From contig CALGFH010000112.1 in NCBI GenBank assembly GCA_937881255.1, positions 1-28,955 on the forward strand: 28,955 nt of DNA, given 5' to 3'. Of this stretch, positions 23,660 to 28,955 are shown piece after piece (position 1 is the stretch's first letter; the number at the start of each line of letters is the position of its first letter). Both the position numbers and the translations under genes were made by a program. The notes below the pieces were generated by a model. The model saw only the letters and a program-made list of their open reading frames with translations, ran no database searches and was not told where the DNA came from. The stretch comes from an uncultured Actinomycetes bacterium (lineage in GTDB: Bacteria > Actinomycetota > CALGFH01).

Positions 23660-24606
23660 CGCAGCGCCAGCGCCCTGGCCGGGTTGGCGACCCAGATGGC
23701 GTCCATGACCGCCGGGCCGAGCTCGCCGGCCAGGCGCCCGCCCAGGTCGGTGGCCAGGGCGGCCAGGCCGGGCGACCCGCCGAGCACCGACCACAGCGAC
23801 CGGCGGGCCCCGTCGGTGCCGAGCAGGAGCCGGTCGGTGTGGCCGTCCTCGACCATCCAGCCGACCAGCCGGGCGGTGTCGCCGGGGGAGCGGAGCCCCT
23901 GGTCGTAGACCACATAGGCGCCGGTGGCGAGCAGCTCGCGGTGGTAGCCGCGGTCGGGCAGCTTGTCGGTGTGGGACAGGAGCACCCGGTCGGCCGGCAC
24001 CCCCAGGCCCTCCAGCAGCTCGAGCTGGGCCAGGCCGCCGGTGCCGGCCTCGCAGTGGGTCAGCAGCGCCACCCCGGCCCGGGCCACGGCGATGGCCGCG
24101 GCCTCGAACACCCGCCGGTCCCGGTCGCTGGGCCCGTCCAGGCTCCCGGCGGCCTTGACCACCCCGGCCCGGTGGGCCGTCCGCCGCACCACCGGCCCGT
24201 TGAGGTCGTGGGCGTCGATGCCCTCGGTGATGTCGGCCAGGAACAGCTCGGCCAGCTCGTCGGGGCCGAGCAGCTCGCCCCAGTGGCGCTCGCCGTAGTA
24301 GCGGGCGTGGTGCAGCCCGGTGGCCGCGACCACGTGCACCCCGGCGCGGCGGCTGATCTCGGCCAGCTTGGCCACGTTGCGGCCGGCGTCGGCCGGCATG
24401 GCGTCGACCACCGCCCCCAGCCCGGCGGCCACGCACGGGGCCAGCTCGGCCACCGCGTCCTCCACGCTCTGGAGCGAGATCTCCGGGTTGACCAGCTTGG
24501 CCACGCCCCCGTCGATCACCAGGTGCTCGTGGGCGAAGCACATGCCCAGCTGGCTGGAGGGGACGTCGCCGAGGACGGTCCGGACCTGGTTCCCGGCACC
24601 GCTCAT
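23656..24606 (-). CDS. Phosphotriesterase-family lactonase/metal hydrolase
   Basis: A 316-aa amidohydrolase-superfamily TIM barrel of the phosphotriesterase group, many of whose members hydrolyse sugar or acyl lactones. The full binuclear metal site is visible: His26 and His28 (HEH), bridging Lys151 (VVKAAGS), His184 (THCEAGT), His212 (LSHTDK) and Asp265 (GTDGA). The ATG overlaps the FAD enzyme stop by ATGA, and the gene overlaps the SDR start in the same way. Adjacency to dehydrogenases supports hydrolysis of a sugar lactone, by inference. Confidence 0.9.
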   Translation of the reverse strand: MSGAGNQVRTVLGDVPSSQLGMCFAHEHLVIDGGVAKLVNPEISLQSVEDAVAELAPCVAAGLGAVVDAMPADAGRNVAKLAEISRRAGVHVVAATGLHHARYYGERHWGELLGPDELAELFLADITEGIDAHDLNGPVVRRTAHRAGVVKAAGSLDGPSDRDRRVFEAAAIAVARAGVALLTHCEAGTGGLAQLELLEGLGVPADRVLLSHTDKLPDRGYHRELLATGAYVVYDQGLRSPGDTARLVGWMVEDGHTDRLLLGTDGARRSLWSVLGGSPGLAALATDLGGRLAGELGPAVMDAIWVANPARALALR

Positions 24607-25940
24607 GGCGCGGCCGCGGCCAGGCCCGGCTCCAGGATCGCCCCGGCCTCGGCCAGCGCGGCCCGGAGCCGCGCGAACGGCAGGTCGCGGACCTCGGCCC
24701 CCGAGGTCGCGGCCAGGGCCGCCGCCGTGCCCGCGGCCTGGCCCATGGCCATGCACTGGGCCATCGACCGCACCGCGGCGTGGGCGTCGTGGGTGGCCGA
24801 GAAGCAGCGGCCGGCCACCAGCACGTTGGCGGCGTCGCGGGCGACCAGGGTCCCGAACGGGATCCCGACCACCTGGCCGTCGGGCAGGTACCGCCAGCGG
24901 GTCCCGTCGCCCTCGTGGTGGTCCTCCAGCGGCGCCCCGCACAGCCCGATCTGGTCGTCGAACTGGCGGGCCGAGAGCACGTCGTCGGCGGTCAGGCGGG
25001 CGTCGCCGAACACCCGGCGGGTCTCCCGGACCCCGACCTGGGTGCTGAGCGCCCCCAGCCGGGCCCGCTCGTAGCCGGGGACCCGGTCGACCAGGAACCG
25101 CACGTACTCCAGGGCCTGGCGCCGACCGGCCAGCTCGGCCTCGGTCAGCAGGCCCGGGTCGGTCGCGTTGACCACCCGCTGGCCGTCGCGGCGGGCCGAG
25201 GCCAGCCGGGTCATGACCGTGGCCGTCATCCCCTCGACCGGGGTGAGGTGGTCCGACCCGTCGCGGCGGGGCAGGTCGTAGGCCCCGGACTCGGCCGCCT
25301 CGGCCAGCAGCCGGTGCAGCCCCTCGGTGCCGATGGCCCGGCGCCGCTCGGTGTCGACGTTGACCAGCCGGAAGGTGGTGGTGAGGGTCTGGGCCGGCTC
25401 CTCGGCCCCGGCCAGCTCGTAGCCCAGCCCGGCGAAGTGGCACACGTCGGCGTCCCCGCTGGCGTCCACCACGACCGTGGCCCCGACCCGGGCCAGCCCG
25501 GCCTTGGTCGCCACCACCAGCCGCCGCACCCGGCCGCCGGAGACCTCGGCGTCCTGCACGAACCCGTGCAGCAGGACCGCCGCCCCGGCCCCGGTGACCA
25601 GCGACTCCCACACCACCTTGAGGTGCTCGGCCAGGTAGGTGACCCCGGTCCCGGCCCCGTAGGTGTTGGGCCGCTCCACCACCGTCCCCAGCTCCCGCAG
25701 CCCGGCCACCACCTCGTCGGCCACCCCGCCGACGACCTTGGCCGCCCGGCTCCCGGGCGTGTAGAACCCGTAGAAGGTGTCCAGCACCGCCGTTGACACC
25801 CCGCCCAGGAACGGCAGCTTCTCCACCAGCAGGGTCCGCGCCCCACCCCGCGCCGCCGAGATCGCCGCCGTGGCCCCGGCGCTCCCCGAGCCGACCACCA
25901 CGACGTCCCAGGACCCCAGGTCCCCAAGTTGTCTAGACAT
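24603..25940 (-). CDS. FAD-dependent oxidoreductase (FAD_oxidored type)
   Basis: A 445-aa flavoprotein and first gene of the catabolic operon. The N-terminal FAD motif is VVVGSGSAGATAA (14-26), followed by TLLVEKLPFLGGVST. The family signature DASGDADVCHFAGLG is in the middle, and LVAGRCFSATHDAHAAVRSM with MGQAAGTAAALA at the end gives the second FAD-contact region. Such proteins occur in many sugar-utilisation clusters, usually with undefined substrates. The start chosen gives MSRQLGD from the ATG at 25940, inside the TTGTCTAGACAT operator. A GTG start at 25958 is possible but would run through the palindrome at 25947-25963. No strong ribosome site precedes the ATG, which fits a leaderless message. 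Confidence 0.87.
   Translation of the reverse strand: MSRQLGDLGSWDVVVVGSGSAGATAAISAARGGARTLLVEKLPFLGGVSTAVLDTFYGFYTPGSRAAKVVGGVADEVVAGLRELGTVVERPNTYGAGTGVTYLAEHLKVVWESLVTGAGAAVLLHGFVQDAEVSGGRVRRLVVATKAGLARVGATVVVDASGDADVCHFAGLGYELAGAEEPAQTLTTTFRLVNVDTERRRAIGTEGLHRLLAEAAESGAYDLPRRDGSDHLTPVEGMTATVMTRLASARRDGQRVVNATDPGLLTEAELAGRRQALEYVRFLVDRVPGYERARLGALSTQVGVRETRRVFGDARLTADDVLSARQFDDQIGLCGAPLEDHHEGDGTRWRYLPDGQVVGIPFGTLVARDAANVLVAGRCFSATHDAHAAVRSMAQCMAMGQAAGTAAALAATSGAEVRDLPFARLRAALAEAGAILEPGLAAAAP
25929..25940. promoter_or_regulatory. GntR/HutC-type operator, copy 3
   Basis: TTGTCTAGACAT is identical to copy 2 over all 12 bases and in the same orientation relative to the controlled gene, so that its ATG is the start codon of the FAD oxidoreductase. 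It ties the catabolic operon to the regulator at 20518. Confidence 0.8.
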
Positions 25941-25946
25941 GGACCT

Positions 25947-25963
25947 CAGGTGTACCACACCTG
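25947..25963. repeat. Perfect inverted repeat before the catabolic operon
   Basis: CAGGTGT-ACC-ACACCTG has perfect 7-bp arms and lies 7-23 bp upstream of the FAD enzyme start. There it would cover the -10 region (TACACC). It could be a second operator, or a hairpin ending transcripts of the dienelactone hydrolase-like gene. The remaining gap up to 26040 is GC-rich with nothing else recognised. Confidence 0.45.
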
Positions 25964-26040
25964 GGGGCCGGAAGCGACCGTGCAGGCGCGGCCGCCCCGG
26001 CCGGCGGGGGAGTGGGGCGCGGCGCCCGAGCGGGCGGGCG

Positions 26041-26937
26041 TCAGCTCAGGTGCTGCCCGAACCAGTCGAGGACCTTGGCGTAGGCCTCGGTGGCCGCGGC
26101 CTGGTCGTAGCGGGGGCCGGTGTCGTTGAAGAAGGCGTGGTTGACGCCCGGGTAGGTGACGATCTCATGGGTCAGCTCGGCCTGCTCGAGGGCGGCCGTG
26201 GCCGCCTCGCGGCTGGCGTTGACGCGGTCGTCCTGCTCGGCGTAGACGCCGAGCACGGCCGCGTTGGGGGAGCCGGAGAAGTCGGCCCCCTCGGGCAACG
26301 GCCCGTAGAACGGCGCCGCCGCGCCCAGCCGCGGCTCGCCCGCGGCCAGCAGGGTCCAGACCATGCCGCCGCCGAAGCAGAACCCGATCGCCCCCAGCTT
26401 CTGCCCGGAGGCCCGCCGCTCCAGCTCGTCCAGGCCGGCCCGCATGTCGGCCACGAACCGCTCCTGGGGGGCGCCGCTGAGCGCGGCCATCGCCGCGGCC
26501 TCGTCGCCCAGGGCGGCGGTCCCGCCCTCGGCCGAGAGCAGGTCGATGGCCAGGGCCGAGTAGCCGCTGCCGGCCAGCCGGCCGGCGACCGAGCGGATGT
26601 GGTCGGTGAGCCCGCGGTTCTCGTGGATCACCAGCACGGCCCCGCCCGGCTGGTCGGCCGCCGCCCACGCCCCCTGCAGGGTCCGCCCCTCCGGCCCCGG
26701 GAAGGTCACCGCCTCGGTCTCCACCACCGGACCCGGCGCCGCCGCCGCCGCCGAGGCCGTCGTCGGCGCCGTCGAGCCGGCCCCGTCGCCGTCCCCGCCG
26801 CACGCGGCCAGCAGCGCCGACGCCGCCGGGACGCCCAGACCGAGCAGCCCCAGCCGCCGCAGCGCCTCCCGCCGCGAGATCACCCCGTCGCCGTGATCGA
26901 TGGCCACCTCTTCGGCCAGATACCGCTCGAACGCCAT
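26041..26937 (-). CDS. Dienelactone hydrolase family Tat-exported lipoprotein
   Basis: A 298-aa alpha/beta hydrolase. A 20-residue acidic leader precedes SRREALRRL (21-29), a twin-arginine-like motif. A hydrophobic stretch then ends in LLAAC, giving a lipobox at Cys46, and a Gly/Ala/Thr-rich tether follows. The catalytic triad is Cys187 in GFCFGGG, Asp236/237 in EQDDRV and His267 in NHAFFND. The cysteine nucleophile is the hallmark of dienelactone hydrolases. The ATG at 26937 has a near-perfect AGGAGGT five bases upstream. It is not linked to the sugar regulon by operator or overlap. The product should act at the outer face of the membrane; the substrate is unknown. Confidence 0.88.
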   Translation of the reverse strand: MAFERYLAEEVAIDHGDGVISRREALRRLGLLGLGVPAASALLAACGGDGDGAGSTAPTTASAAAAAPGPVVETEAVTFPGPEGRTLQGAWAAADQPGGAVLVIHENRGLTDHIRSVAGRLAGSGYSALAIDLLSAEGGTAALGDEAAAMAALSGAPQERFVADMRAGLDELERRASGQKLGAIGFCFGGGMVWTLLAAGEPRLGAAAPFYGPLPEGADFSGSPNAAVLGVYAEQDDRVNASREAATAALEQAELTHEIVTYPGVNHAFFNDTGPRYDQAAATEAYAKVLDWFGQHLS

Positions 26938-26980
26938 GCCCGACCTCCTCCCGTCGTCTCTCAGCATCCCACTCGGCGGC

Positions 26981-28012
26981 TCAGCCGGTGCGGTCGTACA
27001 CCCAGATCGTGGTCTCCAGGCCGAGGAGCCGGATCCGCACCCGGTCCCGCATGCGCAAGGTCCCCGGGACCACCGGGTGGGGGAGCCGCGGGTGCAGCAG
27101 CACCACCCGGCCGCCCGGACGCGTCACCCGGGCCAGCTCCCCGAGCACCGACCGCAGCCAGCCGTCCGGGTCCCCCTGGACGCCGTACCGCTGCCCGAAG
27201 GGCAGATTGGACACGCTCGCCCCGACGCCGTGGTCGGCCACCTCCAAGCAGCGGGCGTCACCCACGCGAACGTCGGCGCCCGGGGCGTTCCGGCGGGCGG
27301 CTCGCACCGCCTCGGGATCGATGTCGAGGCCCCGGACCCGCCAGCCGGCCGCCAGCGCCTCGCCAAGGATCGTTCCCGAGCCGCAGCAGGGGTCGAGCAG
27401 CACCCCCCTTGGCTCGCCCGCGAGGGCGACCATGGCCCGGGCGACCGTCGGCCGCAGGGCGCCCTCACGCTCCACGACCCGGCCGTCGTGCTGACGCATC
27501 CGCTGGTCGGAGAGGCGAAGCCCGACCACGAACCGCCCCGCCGCATACTCGATCACCCACACCTCGACCTGGGCCGGGTCCTCGACCCGCCACCTGGGCC
27601 GATCCCGCTGGACCGCCCTGGTCACCTGTTGCCGCAGCTCGGTCCGCAGGAAGGAACGCTCCTGCAGGACCCTGGCGATCACCCGGAACGTCATCGCCCC
27701 CGACAACGGCCGGACCTCCTCGGCCCAGACCGACAGCGCCCGCTGGACACGCTCCGGCCGCCACACCCGGCCCGCGATCCAGCCGGGCCGGTCCCCGTCG
27801 GACCGGAGCGTCCGGCCGACCTCGACGAACACGTCCTCGGCGAGCCCGAGGTCGACGACCGCCGACCGGCTCCCGCGTTCCGCCTCGAACAGCACCACAT
27901 CGGACCGCCCGTCGAACCCCGAATCCCGCGCCACGACACCGGGAAGGCGGCCCAGTTCCCGGCCGACCATCGGCCCCAGCCCTGGCACCGCGGTCGCGAA
28001 CATCCGAGTCAT
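26981..28012 (-). CDS. THUMP-type RNA N2-guanine methyltransferase (Trm14/RlmL-like)
   Basis: A 343-aa methyltransferase. Residues 1-165 look like a ferredoxin-like plus THUMP RNA-binding region (MFATAVPGLGPMVGREL at the start, then FRVIARVLQERSFLRTEL). The catalytic domain has DPCCGSGTILGEAL (207-220) and the NLPFG motif at 269-273, the N/D-PP-Y/F-type site of guanine-N2 methylases, here with a leucine in place of the first proline (N-L-P-F). The order THUMP then methylase matches Trm14 of archaea and THUMPD3 of eukaryotes. It starts 14 bp after the upstream gene on the same strand and may be co-transcribed with it. The exact RNA site is unknown. Confidence 0.82.
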   Translation of the reverse strand: MTRMFATAVPGLGPMVGRELGRLPGVVARDSGFDGRSDVVLFEAERGSRSAVVDLGLAEDVFVEVGRTLRSDGDRPGWIAGRVWRPERVQRALSVWAEEVRPLSGAMTFRVIARVLQERSFLRTELRQQVTRAVQRDRPRWRVEDPAQVEVWVIEYAAGRFVVGLRLSDQRMRQHDGRVVEREGALRPTVARAMVALAGEPRGVLLDPCCGSGTILGEALAAGWRVRGLDIDPEAVRAARRNAPGADVRVGDARCLEVADHGVGASVSNLPFGQRYGVQGDPDGWLRSVLGELARVTRPGGRVVLLHPRLPHPVVPGTLRMRDRVRIRLLGLETTIWVYDRTG

Positions 28013-28026
28013 GCCGGTGTCCCGTC

Positions 28027-28899
28027 TCAGCGCGTCCGCGATCCGCAGATCTCGGTGAGCCGTCTCTCCAGCTGCGCCAGCGCCCTGATGGTGGCGTCGA
28101 CCTCGTGGCGCAGCTTGGCCACGAAGCGGGCACGGTGCTTCTCGGGCTCGTCAAGCGCCTCGATGTCGAGCTGGTCGTCCTCTGAGATGAAGAACAGGAA
28201 CAGGGCGGTGAACTGCTCCCAGCCCGGCAGCTCCAGGAGCCTCCGCCGGAACTCGTAGTGGGACAGGACCTTCCCGTCGGTGTCGACCATCATCTCCGCG
28301 ATCGAGTCCTGCTGCTCGGAGAAGATTCCCGCGCCGCCCTTGCCCTGGAGCGCCGCCCCCACATCGGCGATCAACCGGTCAAGGCCCTCCTGATCGGCCT
28401 CGTCCAGGTTCGACCCACCGCCGCTGAGGTGAAGATGCACGAGCCTGGCGTAGGCAAGGTACCGGGCGGTCCAGTACAGCGCGCTGGTGGCCAGGGTCAG
28501 CTCGTAGCACATGCGCTTCCGCAGCCCCTGCACGGCCTGGTCGTCTCGCCGCGGCTGGTCCCCGTCGCTGTCCAGGATGCTCGGGCGCGCATCCCCGCTC
28601 CAGAGGAGCTCGTCCCGGCTGAGGAGGTAGAGCTCACGGAAGTCACCGTTCAACGACCCGGGCGTGTGCTGGCTCGGTTCCCCCCGGTAGATCCCGGCCA
28701 GCTCGGAGAGCCTGGCCTCCAGCTGCCGTCCGGCATCCCGCAGGGGAAGATGGAACTGCTGTCGGTGCAGCGACCGCAGCGCCGCGTCTTCCTTCTGCTG
28801 CGCCCGCCTGGCCGTCCACCAGTCCTGTGCCAACTTGCCGCCGTAGCCGACGAGCGCCGACAGCAGCACGATCAGGACCTGATCAGCAGAGGCAGCCAT
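28027..28899 (-). CDS. Membrane-anchored hypothetical protein
   Basis: A 290-aa protein that I do not recognise. A single hydrophobic segment near the N-terminus (about 7-22, VLIVLLSALVGYGGKL) is followed by a basic stretch and mostly helical, charged sequence. A less polar region at about 130-155 (LTLATSALYWTARYLAYARL) could be a second membrane-associated helix. The C-terminus (from about 250) looks like a coiled helix. Residue use is more balanced (more Gln, Ser, Asp, Glu, Met) than in neighbouring proteins, and the local G+C is lower, which may signal a different origin. The start ATG has only a weak GGATCC upstream. Confidence 0.65.
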   Translation of the reverse strand: MAASADQVLIVLLSALVGYGGKLAQDWWTARRAQQKEDAALRSLHRQQFHLPLRDAGRQLEARLSELAGIYRGEPSQHTPGSLNGDFRELYLLSRDELLWSGDARPSILDSDGDQPRRDDQAVQGLRKRMCYELTLATSALYWTARYLAYARLVHLHLSGGGSNLDEADQEGLDRLIADVGAALQGKGGAGIFSEQQDSIAEMMVDTDGKVLSHYEFRRRLLELPGWEQFTALFLFFISEDDQLDIEALDEPEKHRARFVAKLRHEVDATIRALAQLERRLTEICGSRTR

Positions 28900-28955
28900 C
28901 GGCGGGATCCTACCGCCCTCCAGACGGCGGTGGGGCGGAGCCGGTTAACATAACG
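28900..28955 (-). promoter_or_regulatory. Upstream region of the hypothetical gene
   Basis: A TATGTT -10-like hexamer lies at the complement of 28947-28952, close to the window edge. Between it and the ATG is a short inverted repeat, ACCGCC (28912-28917) with GGCGGT (28926-28931). The -35 would be at or beyond the end of the window. Confidence 0.3.

Noticed and set aside
25777..28185. Plus-strand open frame of 802 codons
   Set aside because: It is antisense to three well-supported genes and has low-complexity Arg/Pro/Gly sequence.
28870..28884. GATCAGG-A-CCTGATC palindrome
   Set aside because: It lies inside the coding start of the hypothetical gene, is isolated, and has no promoter context; likely chance.
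1..28955. CRISPR arrays, tRNA or rRNA genes, IS elements and phage genes
   Set aside because: No spaced direct repeats, cloverleaf sequences, transposase or integrase motifs were found on reading both strands.

Overview
The window is about 72-75% G+C, with Actinomycetota-like codon use (third positions almost always G or C). It carries mycobacterial/streptomycete-type families: an OtrA-like ribosomal protection GTPase, a UPF0309 sugar isomerase, a DasR/HutC-type GntR regulator and a Tat-type lipoprotein hydrolase. The most likely source is a high-GC, probably soil-type or uncultured, actinobacterium. No rRNA, tRNA, CRISPR array, insertion sequence or phage gene was seen.

Left part (1-12.0 kb): two MalF/MalG-type sugar permeases form the end of an operon that enters from outside. 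They converge on a PYROXD2/phytoene-desaturase-like FAD enzyme. That enzyme is divergent from an M50 site-2 protease with a CBS pair, and the 132-bp gap between them holds a TetR-like palindrome, intertwined divergent promoters and a CsoR-type operator. Next come two methyltransferases that converge on a shared CTAG stop, a CYTH-domain protein, a SulP anion transporter broken by one missing base, a small four-helix membrane protein and an OtrA/Tet(M)-like translation GTPase. Small palindromes of related sequence flank the SulP block.

Central part (11.7-25.9 kb): this is a sugar import and catabolism locus. The minus-strand operon 20494->13018 encodes a UPF0309 sugar-phosphate isomerase, an RbsB-like lipoprotein, an RbsA-like ATPase, two RbsC-like permeases, a Gfo/Idh dehydrogenase and a TIM-barrel sugar isomerase. 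A second minus-strand operon 25940->21257 encodes an FAD oxidoreductase, a phosphotriesterase-like lactonase, an SDR dehydrogenase, deoxyribose-phosphate aldolase and a ROK kinase. A GntR/UTRA regulator sits between them, and a second Gfo/Idh enzyme lies at the far end on the plus strand. A GTCTAGAC palindrome, which fits the HutC-subfamily operator rule, occurs at exactly three promoters: in front of both operons (one copy shared with the regulator) and in front of the plus-strand Gfo/Idh gene. The whole locus therefore looks like one regulon. At two of the three sites the palindrome contains the start codon of the controlled gene, and at the regulator intergenic region the promoter spacing predicts leaderless mRNAs. 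The enzyme set suggests oxidation of a sugar, lactone hydrolysis, keto-sugar isomerisation, phosphorylation and retro-aldol cleavage. The substrate cannot be read from sequence.

Right part (26.0-28.9 kb): a Tat/lipoprotein dienelactone-hydrolase-like protein, a THUMP-type RNA methyltransferase and an unrecognised membrane-anchored protein.
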